From: Nitrosovibrio sp. Nv4 | Lineage (GTDB): Bacteria; Pseudomonadota; Gammaproteobacteria; Burkholderiales; SG8-39 | Reading direction: 5' to 3' | Assembly: GCA_945906765.1 (NCBI GenBank) | Contig: CAMDRF010000015.1 | Coordinates: 1-43,353, forward strand | Length of the DNA stretch: 43,353 bases | In this document: positions 35,175-42,985 of the stretch, piece by piece | How positions within the stretch are numbered: the first letter of the stretch is position 1 | Layout of the letters: each line of letters starts with the position of its first letter | Notes under the pieces: generated by a model | What the model was told of the DNA's origin: nothing | Seen by the model: only the letters and a program-made list of their open reading frames with translations | Database searches by the model: none | Made by a program: the position numbers and the translations under genes

Positions 35175-35399
35175 ATGGACCGCGAGACAATGCGCAAGCT
35201 GGTGCGAATCTGGGACCAGGCCGGACCCGAGCTCGAGGCCATCAAGCGCCGGGAACTGGAAGCGATGACGGACGAGCAGGCGCGCGAAGCGGCTGCGGAC
35301 TTGTTGACTTTCCCCTTGCCGGCGGATCTGCCGCCGCGTCTCGATTCGGGGCTCGTCGAGCAACAGTACTGGTTCTCAAAATTTCATTCGAAGCGATAA
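35175..35399 (+). CDS. Small acidic protein paired with a nucleotidyltransferase, possible antitoxin
   Basis: This 74-residue protein is rich in charged helices (DRETMRKLVRIWDQAGPELEAIKRRELEAMTDEQAREAAADLL) and ends GLVEQQYWFSKFHSKR. I recognise it only as a hypothetical protein of the kind found before stand-alone nucleotidyltransferases. It overlaps the start of that gene, so a coupled two-gene module is likely. An antitoxin role is inference from position. Confidence 0.55.
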   Translation: MDRETMRKLVRIWDQAGPELEAIKRRELEAMTDEQAREAAADLLTFPLPADLPPRLDSGLVEQQYWFSKFHSKR

Positions 35400-35968
35400 G
35401 AGGCGCGCTCGGCGCCGCCGCCGAAATTCAGGCATTCCTTTCGTCGCATGGCGAACGTTATTGCCTGATCGGAGGACTTGCCCTGCCTCGCTGGGGCCAG
35501 GTGCGGGCGACACAGGATGCCGATGTCACGCTGCTTTGCCCTTTCGGGAACGAATCTGCGCCGGTGGATCGGTTGCTCGCCGGATTCAAGCCTCGAAGGG
35601 ACGATGCACGCGAATTCGCCCTGCGTAATCGAGTACTGCTGCTCTGGAGCAGGCAAAGGGTTGGAATTGACGTTGCCCTTGGGGCGCTGCCGTTCGAGGA
35701 ACGGTGTGTCGCCCGCGCAAGTGACTGGACGATCCCGCCCGGTGTGGTGTTAAGAACCTGCATCGCCGAGGATCTGGTCGTCCTGAAGGCGTTCGCCGGT
35801 CGTCCCCAGGATTGGCTGGATCTCGAATCGGTTCTCGTACGCCAGCGACGAACTCTGAACTGGCGGCTGATCCTTCGCGAGCTCAAGCCGTTGCTGGAGC
35901 TGCGCGAGACGCCGGAGAACCTGGACAAGCTGCGGCAGCTCAGGGACAAGGTCGACAAAGGCGCGTGA
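35369..35968 (+). CDS. Nucleotidyltransferase, AbiEii/MNT-like, possible toxin
   Basis: This protein of about 199 residues has the pol-beta nucleotidyltransferase pattern YCLIGGLALPRWGQVRATQDADVTLLC (GG-W and DxD) and RVGIDVALG as the third acidic strand. Helices follow (DLVVLKAFAGRPQDWLDLESVL). The family includes AbiEii and MNT toxins, which add nucleotides to tRNA or proteins. No ATG, GTG or TTG precedes the conserved VLKISFEAI in frame within the plausible range, and CTG 35369 is only a guess. The stop overlaps the rfbD GTG (GTGA), tying it to the rhamnose operon. Confidence 0.7.
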   Translation: MVLKISFEAIRGALGAAAEIQAFLSSHGERYCLIGGLALPRWGQVRATQDADVTLLCPFGNESAPVDRLLAGFKPRRDDAREFALRNRVLLLWSRQRVGIDVALGALPFEERCVARASDWTIPPGVVLRTCIAEDLVVLKAFAGRPQDWLDLESVLVRQRRTLNWRLILRELKPLLELRETPENLDKLRQLRDKVDKGA

Positions 35969-36819
35969 GGATCCTGCTTGCCGGCAGCAGAGGGCAGGTC
36001 GGCTCGGCGCTTGTGTCGGCGCTGGCGCCGCTTGGCGAGATGAGCGCGTTCGACCGGCAAGGCCTTGATCTGCGTGATTCGCAGTCAATCAGAAACACCA
36101 TCGCAAAAGTAAAGCCCGACATCATTATCAATTCGGCGGCTTACACGGCGGTTGATCGGGCCGAGCAGGAAAAAGACATTGCTTTCGAAGTGAACTTCCA
36201 GGCAGTAAAGGAACTTGCGCGCGAAGCAAAATCAATTGATGCTCTGCTGATCCATTTCTCCACCGACTACGTTTTCGACGGCGAGAAAAGCGCGCCCTAC
36301 GTCGAAACGGATGTGCCCTCGCCGCTCAATGTCTACGGCCAAAGCAAACTGGCAGGCGAGCGCGCGATCGCCGCGAGCGGCTGCCGGCACTTCATCTTCC
36401 GCACCAGCTGGGTGTACGGACCGCTTGGCAGGAATTTCCTGCACGCGATCCTCGCCGCGGCGAAAGCGAAGCCGGAGCTCAGGGTCGTGGACGACCAGCG
36501 CGGCGCGCCGACCTCCAGCGTGGCGATCGCCGGTGCGGTGGCGCAAATTCTTTCAAGTTCCTCCTGGCCGGCAAAGCCGGACGGCATCTATCACTTGAGC
36601 GCGGCCGGGGAAACCACCTGGCACGGCTTCGCCCAGGCGATTCTCGAGGCGAAAGGGCTGAAGAATCCGGTGACGGCGATCCGCAGCGGCGAATATCCCG
36701 CCGCAGCGAAGCGGCCGAAAAATTCGTTGCTGGATAACGGCAAAATCGGCGCGGAACTCGGCATCGTGCTGCCCGGCTGGCGGCAGGGCCTGGCTGCGGT
36801 GCTCGCCGCAATCCACTAA
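35965..36819 (+). CDS. rfbD: dTDP-4-dehydrorhamnose reductase
   Basis: This 284-residue SDR is the last step to dTDP-L-rhamnose, using NAD(P)H. It has ILLAGSRGQVGSAL, INSAAYTAVDRAEQE, FSTDYVFDG, and YGQSK (YxxxK). The start is GTG 35965, which overlaps the nucleotidyltransferase stop. Its expression therefore probably depends on translation of that gene. Confidence 0.95.
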   Translation: MRILLAGSRGQVGSALVSALAPLGEMSAFDRQGLDLRDSQSIRNTIAKVKPDIIINSAAYTAVDRAEQEKDIAFEVNFQAVKELAREAKSIDALLIHFSTDYVFDGEKSAPYVETDVPSPLNVYGQSKLAGERAIAASGCRHFIFRTSWVYGPLGRNFLHAILAAAKAKPELRVVDDQRGAPTSSVAIAGAVAQILSSSSWPAKPDGIYHLSAAGETTWHGFAQAILEAKGLKNPVTAIRSGEYPAAAKRPKNSLLDNGKIGAELGIVLPGWRQGLAAVLAAIH

Positions 36820-36822
36820 CAT
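36817..36822 (+). promoter_or_regulatory. -10 hexamer before the wbpE-type gene
   Basis: TAACAT includes the rfbD stop codon and ends 7 nt before the ATG at 36830. There is no Shine-Dalgarno and no -35. Confidence 0.3.
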
Positions 36823-36829
36823 CGGCGCC

Positions 36830-37936
36830 ATGGATTTCATCGACCTGAAGACACAGTACGCGGCGCTGCGCGAGCCGATCAATGCGCGCATCCAGCGCGT
36901 ACTGGACCACGGCCAGTACATCATGGGGCCGGAAGTGAAGGAACTCGAAGAGCGCCTCGCCGTCTGGACCGGGGCGAAGCATTGCATCGCGGTCGCCTCG
37001 GGCACCGAGGCGCTGCTGATCGCGCTGCTGGCCCTCGAGGTGAAGCCCGGCGATGAGGTAGTGACCACGCCGTTCACATTTGCCGCGACCGCGGAAATGA
37101 TCGCGCTTATCGGGGCGAAACCAGTGTTCGTGGATGTGGAGGAAGACACGGCGAACATCGACGTCTCGAAGATCGAAGCGGCGATCACGCCGCGCACCCG
37201 GGCGATCATGCCGGTGTCCCTTTACGGCCAGCCCGCCGACATGGACGAGATCAACGCCATCGCCGCGCGCCACAAGCTGCCGGTGATCGAGGACGCGGCG
37301 CAGAGTTTCGGCGCCACCTACAAGGGGAGGAAGAGCTGCAACCTCTCCACCATCGGCTGCACCAGTTTCTTCCCCTCCAAGCCGCTCGGCTGCTACGGCG
37401 ACGGCGGCGCGCTGTTCACCGCCGATGACGCGCTCGCCGCTGCGATGCGCGAAATCCGCGTCCACGGCCAGTCGGGCCGCTACCGGCACACGCGCATCGG
37501 CGTTGGCGGGCGCATGGACACGATCCAGTGCGCGGTGGTGCTTGCCAAGTTCGAGCGCTTCGACTGGGAGGTGCGGCAGCGCATCGAGATCGGCGCCCAC
37601 TACGATGCTTTGTTTTCTTCTTCTTCTAATATACAAACTATCAAAGTAAGAGCAGACCGCACCAGCGTCTACGCGCAGTACACGGTGCGCGTCAACGGGC
37701 GCGCGAAGTTCGAGCAGGACATGAAGGCGCGCGGCATTCCGAGCGCGGTGCACTATCCGCTGTCGCTGCACCAGCAGCCGGCCTACGCCGCCGGTTACGC
37801 GGGCCAGTCGTTCCCGGTATCGGAGCGCCTCGCGCGCGAGGTCATCAGCCTGCCGATGCACGCGGATCTGGATGAGAACACCCAGCAACGGATCGTTGCG
37901 GCAGTGCGCGAGGCGCTGCGCGGAGTATCTCCTTGA
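36830..37936 (+). CDS. wbpE: DegT/DnrJ/StrS-family sugar aminotransferase, WbpE-like
   Basis: This 368-residue PLP enzyme begins MDFIDLKTQYAALREPINARIQRVLDHGQYI and has GTEALLIAL, EDAAQSFGATYKGRKSCNLSTIGCTSFFPSKPLGCYGDGGA (PLP lysine K184) and HGQSGRYRH. It closely follows the WbpE pattern, which aminates UDP-3-keto-GlcNAcA in the UDP-ManNAc3NAcA route. The WbpB and WbpD partners are not in the window, so the substrate could differ. A patch of about 50 nt at 37607-37656 is only about 30% GC with rare codons. Confidence 0.85.
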   Translation: MDFIDLKTQYAALREPINARIQRVLDHGQYIMGPEVKELEERLAVWTGAKHCIAVASGTEALLIALLALEVKPGDEVVTTPFTFAATAEMIALIGAKPVFVDVEEDTANIDVSKIEAAITPRTRAIMPVSLYGQPADMDEINAIAARHKLPVIEDAAQSFGATYKGRKSCNLSTIGCTSFFPSKPLGCYGDGGALFTADDALAAAMREIRVHGQSGRYRHTRIGVGGRMDTIQCAVVLAKFERFDWEVRQRIEIGAHYDALFSSSSNIQTIKVRADRTSVYAQYTVRVNGRAKFEQDMKARGIPSAVHYPLSLHQQPAYAAGYAGQSFPVSERLAREVISLPMHADLDENTQQRIVAAVREALRGVSP

Positions 37937-38928
37937 AATTGCTGGTTACAGGCGCGGCGGGGTTCATCGGCATGCATTCGTGCAAGCGGCTGCTTGAGCG
38001 CAGGCACGAGGTGTTCGGCATCGACAACCTGAATGACTACTACGATCCGGCGCTCAAGCGGGCTAGGCTGGAGCAGCTGCGGCCGTTTCCGAAGTTCGCA
38101 TTCGAAAAGCTGGATATCGCCGACGCGCCTGCGCTGGGCGCGGCCTTCGAGTCGAGGCGCTTCGATGCGGTGCTGCATCTGGCCGCGCAGGCGGGGGTGC
38201 GCTACTCGCTTGAGAATCCGATGGCCTATGTGAGCAGCAACGTGGCCGGCTTCCTCAACGTACTCGAAGGTTGTCGCCGGTCTCAGGTCCCGCATCTTTG
38301 CTATGCCAGCAGCTCCAGCGTGTACGGCGCGAACACCGAGATGCCGTTCCGCGAGGATCACCGCGTCGATCAGCCGGTCAGCATGTATGCCGTGACCAAG
38401 CGCGCCAACGAGCTGATGGCCCACAGCTACAGCGAGCTTTACGGCGTGCGCAGTACCGGCCTGCGCTTTTTCACCGTCTACGGGCCCTGGGGCCGGCCCG
38501 ACATGGCGCTTTTCATCTTCACGCGCGCAATTCTCGCGGGCCAGCCGATCCGCGTCTTCAACGGCGGCGACATGCTGCGCGACTTCACCTACATCGACGA
38601 CATCGCCGAGGCGGTGACGGCGATCGTCGAACGGCCGCACCCGGGTACGCCCAAGGCGCGCCTGTTCAATGTAGGCCATGGCTCGCCGGTGAAACTGATG
38701 GATTTCGTGCACGCCGTTGAGCATGAGCTCGGCAAAAAGGCGCGGATCGAATTCGCGCTGATGCAGCCTGGCGATGTGCAGGCGACCTACGCTTGCACGG
38801 AAAAGCTGCGCGCCGAGATCGGCTACGCGCCCTCCACGACGATCGAGACCGGCGTCGAGCGCTTCGTCGAGTGGTATCGGTCCTACTACGCCGGCAGCCG
38901 CTCTTCCCCTTCCGGGCTCGTGGCATGA
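37933..38928 (+). CDS. UDP-glucuronate 4-epimerase-like NAD-dependent epimerase
   Basis: This 331-residue extended SDR has VTGAAGFIGMHSCKRLLER, the group-specific DNLNDYYDPALKRARLEQL, AAQAGVRYSLENP, ASSSSVYG, and YAVTK (YxxxK). The DNLNDYYD pattern is typical of UDP-GlcA 4-epimerases that make UDP-GalA. A substrate with N-acetyl groups (UDP-GlcNAcA) is possible given the neighbouring WbpO/TviB-type dehydrogenase. The TTG start overlaps the wbpE-type stop (TTGA), and the end overlaps the next gene (ATGA). Confidence 0.85.
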   Translation: MKLLVTGAAGFIGMHSCKRLLERRHEVFGIDNLNDYYDPALKRARLEQLRPFPKFAFEKLDIADAPALGAAFESRRFDAVLHLAAQAGVRYSLENPMAYVSSNVAGFLNVLEGCRRSQVPHLCYASSSSVYGANTEMPFREDHRVDQPVSMYAVTKRANELMAHSYSELYGVRSTGLRFFTVYGPWGRPDMALFIFTRAILAGQPIRVFNGGDMLRDFTYIDDIAEAVTAIVERPHPGTPKARLFNVGHGSPVKLMDFVHAVEHELGKKARIEFALMQPGDVQATYACTEKLRAEIGYAPSTTIETGVERFVEWYRSYYAGSRSSPSGLVA

Positions 38929-40208
38929 GCGTGGTGGTGGCGGTGGTGGGTCTGGGCTACGTCGGCTTGCCGCTCGCAGTCGAGTTCGGCAAGCGGCAGC
39001 GCACCATCGGCTACGACCGCTCGCGCGAGCGCGTCGAGGCGATCGGTCGCGGCGAGGACCGCAGCGGCGAGCTCGGCGCCGGCGAGCTGCGTTCGGCGAA
39101 GGCGCTCACTGTCACCGCCGACGCCGCGGCGCTCAAGGAGGCGGATTTCGTGATCGTCGCTGTGCCGACGCCGGTCGACCGCAACAAGAAGCCGGACCTC
39201 GAGTTACTCGTTTCAGCGTCGCGCACGGTCGGCGCGAACCTGAAGCGCGGCGCCACGGTGGTCTACGAATCCACGGTCTACCCTGGAGCGACCGCCGGCA
39301 TCTGTGTGCCCGCGATCGAATCCGCCTCGGGTTTGAAATGGAAACAGGATTTCCACGTCGGCTATTCGCCCGAACGCATCAACCCGGGCGACCGCGAGCA
39401 CACGCTCGCGCGCATCGTGAAGGTGGTCTCGGGCGATTCGCCGCAGACGCTGGAGCGCGTCGCGGCGCTCTACAGCGGGATCGTGCCCGCCGGCATCCAT
39501 CGCGCCCCGAGCATCGAGACCGCAGAGGCGGCGAAGGTGATCGAGAACACGCAACGCGACCTCAATATCGCGCTCATGAACGAGCTGGCGATCATTTTCG
39601 ACCGCCTGGGGCTCGACACGCGCGAGGTGCTGGCCGCGGCGGAAACGAAATGGAATTTCCTGCCCTTCAGGCCCGGACTGGTCGGCGGCCATTGCATCGG
39701 GGTTGATCCGTACTACCTCACCCATCGCGCCGAAATGGCGGGCTACCAGCCGCAGGTGATCCTCGCGGGGCGCCACATCAACGACGGCATGGCCGGATTC
39801 GTCGCCGAAAAAACGGCCCGCCTGCTCGAGCTCGGCGGCAAGCAGGTCAGCGGTGCGACAATCAACCTGCTGGGCCTGACCTTCAAGGAAAATGTCACTG
39901 ACATCCGCAATTCCAAGGTGGCGGAGTTGCGCGCGGAGCTGGTGGCGCGGGGCGCGCGGGTGCACGTGAACGATCCGCTCGCCGATCCTGCCGCGGCGAG
40001 GAGCGAATACGGAATAGAACTGGAGGAGTGGGCCGCGTTGCCGCGTGCTGACGCGTTGATCCTCGCGGTGGCGCACAGGGATTACCTGCAACGCGGCAGC
40101 GAAGAATTCCTCGGCAAGGTGGCGCCCGGCGGCTGCGTGCTCGATGTCCAGGGCGCACTCGACCTGGACGCGCTGCGCCGGGGCGGCTGCACATGCTGGA
40201 GGCTTTAG
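38925..40208 (+). CDS. Nucleotide-sugar 6-dehydrogenase, WbpO/TviB (VipA) type
   Basis: This 427-residue enzyme oxidises C6 of a UDP-sugar in two NAD+ steps. It has VAVVGLGYVGLPLAVEFGK, VAVPTPVDRNKKPDLE, YESTVYPGAT, GYSPERINPGDREHT, the catalytic Cys in GLVGGHCIGVDPYYL, and LLGLTFKENVTDIRNSKV. The ERINPGDxxHT and TFKExxxDIRNSK patterns point to the WbpO/TviB group (UDP-GlcNAc or UDP-GalNAc) rather than UDP-glucose dehydrogenase. Intergenic DNA with repeat copy B follows. Confidence 0.88.
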   Translation: MSVVVAVVGLGYVGLPLAVEFGKRQRTIGYDRSRERVEAIGRGEDRSGELGAGELRSAKALTVTADAAALKEADFVIVAVPTPVDRNKKPDLELLVSASRTVGANLKRGATVVYESTVYPGATAGICVPAIESASGLKWKQDFHVGYSPERINPGDREHTLARIVKVVSGDSPQTLERVAALYSGIVPAGIHRAPSIETAEAAKVIENTQRDLNIALMNELAIIFDRLGLDTREVLAAAETKWNFLPFRPGLVGGHCIGVDPYYLTHRAEMAGYQPQVILAGRHINDGMAGFVAEKTARLLELGGKQVSGATINLLGLTFKENVTDIRNSKVAELRAELVARGARVHVNDPLADPAAARSEYGIELEEWAALPRADALILAVAHRDYLQRGSEEFLGKVAPGGCVLDVQGALDLDALRRGGCTCWRL

Positions 40209-40226
40209 GCTGCGAAAACAGGAAAA

Positions 40227-40250
40227 CCGGGACAGACCACGTTTTTTCCG
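40227..40250 (+). repeat. GGGACAGAC short interspersed repeat, copy B
   Basis: The core is CCGGGACAGACCACG and then TTTTTTCCG, with GGAAAA before it (from 40221). The ends form an imperfect inverted repeat, GGAAAAC and GTTTTTTCC. It lies upstream of the Phd/PIN pair, in the same orientation as that pair. Confidence 0.75.
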
Positions 40251-40257
40251 TATGTGG

Positions 40258-40315
40258 TACGTACGTATCAGTACGTACGTATCGAATTGACGAAACGTAC
40301 GTACCCGGCTATCCT
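40258..40315 (+). promoter_or_regulatory. Promoter and iterated operator of the Phd/PIN pair
   Basis: The palindrome ACGTACGT occurs three times, at 40259, 40273 and 40295. TTGACG (40287-40292), a 17-nt spacer containing the third palindrome, and TATCCT (40310-40315) form the promoter. The -10 ends 6 nt before the ATG, so transcription should start at about the start codon. Confidence 0.65.
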
Positions 40316-40321
40316 GACGTC

Positions 40322-40546
40322 ATGCGGTTCACCGCCACCGGCCTGCGCGCCAACCTGTACCGGGTTCTCGACCGGGTCGCGAAGACCGGCGTCCCGGTCG
40401 AGATCGAGCGGGACGGCAAGATCCTGAAGATCGTGCCTGCCGGCGCGCGCGACAAGCTCGCCGGGCTGAAGCGCCGCAAGCGCTACCTCGCGGCCGATCC
40501 CGAATCGCTGGTCCACATCGACTGGTCCGGCGAGTGGCGGCCGTAG
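40322..40546 (+). CDS. Phd/YefM-like antitoxin
   Basis: This 74-residue protein reads [41 protein letters not shown], the Phd fold, then [22 protein letters not shown] as a toxin-binding tail. The frame is open upstream into the dehydrogenase, but homology begins at the ATG at 40322. No Shine-Dalgarno exists, and the promoter -10 lies 6 nt before it. It overlaps the PIN gene by 13 nt. Confidence 0.82.
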   Translation: MRFTATGLRANLYRVLDRVAKTGVPVEIERDGKILKIVPAGARDKLAGLKRRKRYLAADPESLVHIDWSGEWRP

Positions 40547-40917
40547 CCTACCTCGATACGCACGTCGTCGCGTGGTTGTTCGCAGGCGAGGCCGGGCTGC
40601 TGACCGAGCGCGCGCGCGAGCTGGTCCAGGAGAGCAGCCTGCTCGTCTCCCCTGCCGTTCGGCTCGAACTGCAGTATCTGCACGAGATCGGGCGAACGCG
40701 GGTCCCGGCACGCGCGGTGATGCGCGCGCTCGCCGATTCGCTCGGGCTGGGCGTGTGCGCGCGGCCCTTCGCCCAGGTGATGGAGGCGGCGGAGCGGCTG
40801 TCGTGGACCCGCGACCCGTTCGACCGCTTCATCGTGGCGCAGGCCTCTCTTGCGGCAGCGCCGCTGGTCACCAAGGACAGGATGATCCGCAAGCACTACG
40901 CAAAAGCCGCTTGGTGA
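40534..40917 (+). CDS. PIN-domain toxin (VapC-like)
   Basis: This 127-residue PIN protein has [12 protein letters not shown] (D8), VRLELQYL (E45), [12 protein letters not shown] (D97) and [11 protein letters not shown] (D115), so the acidic set is complete. GTG 40534 is the likely start. The last codons overlap the gmd start as GTGA, so toxin translation is coupled to gmd. Confidence 0.9.
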   Translation: MAAVAYLDTHVVAWLFAGEAGLLTERARELVQESSLLVSPAVRLELQYLHEIGRTRVPARAVMRALADSLGLGVCARPFAQVMEAAERLSWTRDPFDRFIVAQASLAAAPLVTKDRMIRKHYAKAAW

Positions 40918-41999
40918 AGAAGACCGCGCTGATCACCGGCATCACCGGCCAGGACGGCGCCTACCTCGCCGAGCTCCTGCTGGGGAAGGGCTACGTGGTG
41001 CACGGCCTGAAGCGCCGGGCGTCGCTCTTCAACACCGCGCGCATCGACCATCTTTACGAGGACCCGCATGTGCCCGGGCGCAAGCTCATCCTGCACCATG
41101 GGGACATGACCGATTCGATGAGCGTGCTGCGCGTGGTCGAAGAATCGCAGCCCGACGAGATCTACAACCTCGCGGCGCAGAGCCATGTCGCGGTTTCCTT
41201 CGAGGAGCCCGAGTACACCGCGAACGCGGACGGGCTGGGCGCCTTGCGCCTGCTCGAGGCGATCCGGATCCTCGGCCTGGGCAAGCGCACCCGCTTCTAC
41301 CAGGCGTCCACCTCAGAGCTTTTCGGCCTGGTGCGCGAAACGCCGCAGCGTGAGACCACGCCTTTTCATCCGCGCTCCCCCTACGGCGTGGCGAAGCTGT
41401 ACGCGCACTGGATCACCATCAACTACCGCGAGGCCTATGGCCTTTTCGCCGCCACCGGCATCCTCTTCAACCACGAATCGCCCGTGCGCGGCGAGACGTT
41501 CGTCACGCGCAAGATCACGCGCGCGCTCGCGCGCATCCGGCTCGGTCTGGACAAGTGCCTGTACCTCGGCAATCTGGGCGCGAAGCGCGACTGGGGCCAT
41601 GCGCGCGACTACGTCGAAGCGATGTGGCGGATCCTGCAGCAGAAGAAGCCGGACGATTTCGTGATCGCCACCGGCGTGCAGCACAGCGTGCGTGAGTTCG
41701 TGGAGGCGGCGGCGGCGGAGCTGAAAATGAAGATCAGCTGGCGCGGCAAGGGCGCGAACGAGAAAGGCTACGACGCCAAGGGCCGGGTCATCGTGGCGGT
41801 AGACCCGCGCTACTACCGCCCCGCCGAGGTGGATACGCTGCTCGGCGACGCCGCCCGCGCGCGCCGCCAGCTCAAATGGAAGCCGCGGGTCACGTTCCGC
41901 CAGCTGGTCGCCGAAATGGCGCGCGAAGACCTGAAAGCCGCCGAGCGCGATGCCCTGGTCAGCCGCCACGGCTACCGCGCCTACGGCGGGCGCGAGTAG
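40914..41999 (+). CDS. gmd: GDP-mannose 4,6-dehydratase
   Basis: This 361-residue SDR forms GDP-4-keto-6-deoxy-mannose, the precursor of GDP-fucose, GDP-rhamnose and GDP-perosamine. It has [68 protein letters not shown] and [17 protein letters not shown]. The start is GTG 40914, overlapping the PIN stop. The gene that would use its product (fcl, rmd or per) does not follow; a convergent toxin-antitoxin pair does. Confidence 0.96.
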   Translation: MKKTALITGITGQDGAYLAELLLGKGYVVHGLKRRASLFNTARIDHLYEDPHVPGRKLILHHGDMTDSMSVLRVVEESQPDEIYNLAAQSHVAVSFEEPEYTANADGLGALRLLEAIRILGLGKRTRFYQASTSELFGLVRETPQRETTPFHPRSPYGVAKLYAHWITINYREAYGLFAATGILFNHESPVRGETFVTRKITRALARIRLGLDKCLYLGNLGAKRDWGHARDYVEAMWRILQQKKPDDFVIATGVQHSVREFVEAAAAELKMKISWRGKGANEKGYDAKGRVIVAVDPRYYRPAEVDTLLGDAARARRQLKWKPRVTFRQLVAEMAREDLKAAERDALVSRHGYRAYGGRE

Positions 42000-42029
42000 C
42001 GCGGGCGCGCGTACCTAAAACTCGCTTCG

Positions 42030-42557
42030 TTACGCCGGCGGAAATCGAAGCTGCGAGAAATTACGCCCGTTGATAATGGCCTTGCGCTCGATCTCGGCGG
42101 CGGAGGGCAGCCAACCTTTTTGTTCAAGGAATATCAGGAACGCTCGCGTACTCACCTTGCGGCAGTTCCCGGGCAGCATGAAACTCACCCGCGCGATTCT
42201 GTGGTCCTCGAACAGGAAAACGCCCGTCTGCGAGGGCGTCGCCAGTGCGAAATCGTTCATCGCTTCCTGAATTGCAAGTTCCCCAAGGTTCGCCCGTTTG
42301 ATTTCCGCGTTCGCCGGGGTTTCCCGCGCTTGCAGGTAATGCCGATGCGTCCTGGTGGCCACAACGGGCAGCCGGTGCGTACTCGCCCATCTGCCGATCA
42401 ACTGGCTGGTGGGGGTCTGGTTGCGCGTCACTTCGTGCAGGACCATGTCTACGATCTGAACCGGCCATCCGGGGAGCAACAGAAGATCGAGCGCGTCGGC
42501 GTAGGCCAAAGTAATGAGCGGCCCGGAGTCCGGAAGAAGAACGGGCGAGGCCGGCAC
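42030..42557 (-). CDS. PIN-like toxin, long form
   Basis: This 175-residue protein starts PVLLPDSGPLITLAYADALDLLLL, a PIN-type first strand with D10, and has VLHEVTRN (E), then FLFEDHRIAR as the late acidic motif. The tail, FLIFLEQKGWLPSAAEIERKAIINGRN, is longer than in VapC. It resembles the DUF3368-like or long PIN group. The gene begins with GTG 7 nt after the antitoxin-like gene, so I call it a toxin of that pair. It converges with gmd. Confidence 0.7.
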   Translation of the reverse strand: MPASPVLLPDSGPLITLAYADALDLLLLPGWPVQIVDMVLHEVTRNQTPTSQLIGRWASTHRLPVVATRTHRHYLQARETPANAEIKRANLGELAIQEAMNDFALATPSQTGVFLFEDHRIARVSFMLPGNCRKVSTRAFLIFLEQKGWLPSAAEIERKAIINGRNFSQLRFPPA

Positions 42558-42564
42558 GGCCGGA

Positions 42565-42912
42565 CTACTTCACCAGCGCATGCAGGCTTTCGGCCATCTG
42601 TCTTGTGGCGGACTCTGGCATGCGCGGCAGGGGCAGATGAGCCTGCGCCATGAGCAGGAACAGGTCTTCCTGGCTATCGATGCCCAGGGTGTTCATCGCG
42701 GAGAGATCGTCGATGCGGCCCAGCGAAAAATCAAGCAGCGTCCTGAAGTTCTGGTTGCCGCACGCCTCAGCCGCCTCGAAGGTCTCAACCAGATAGCGCA
42801 GTTCCGCATTGAACAAGGCGTTGATCGAGGTTTCTGTCTTGGCCGCGATAACCTTGGCGCGCTTGAGCAGTTCTCGATCCACGGCGCCGGTGAAGTTGAC
42901 GGTGGTTGCCAT
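42565..42912 (-). CDS. Ribbon-helix-helix-like antitoxin
   Basis: This 115-residue protein begins MATTVNFTGAVDRELLKRAKVIAAKTETSINALFNAELRYLVETF, a ribbon-helix-helix-type DNA-binding segment, followed by a helical C-terminal half that could cover the PIN toxin. AGGAAA lies before the ATG at 42912. Direct repeats upstream are likely operator sites. It is first of two genes with the PIN-like gene. Confidence 0.7.
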   Translation of the reverse strand: MATTVNFTGAVDRELLKRAKVIAAKTETSINALFNAELRYLVETFEAAEACGNQNFRTLLDFSLGRIDDLSAMNTLGIDSQEDLFLLMAQAHLPLPRMPESATRQMAESLHALVK

Positions 42913-42941
42913 GGCGATTTCCTGTGAATGAATGGTCGATC

Positions 42942-42967
42942 AACACATAAACAAGTGTAACACATAA
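42942..42967 (-). promoter_or_regulatory. Direct repeats upstream of the antitoxin, candidate operator
   Basis: AACACATAA occurs at 42942-42950 and 42959-42967 (17-nt period). CAAGTGT and TACGTGT are interspersed, and the DNA is AT-rich compared with the surroundings. Confidence 0.5.
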
Positions 42968-42985
42968 GTACGTGTTACGGAAAAA

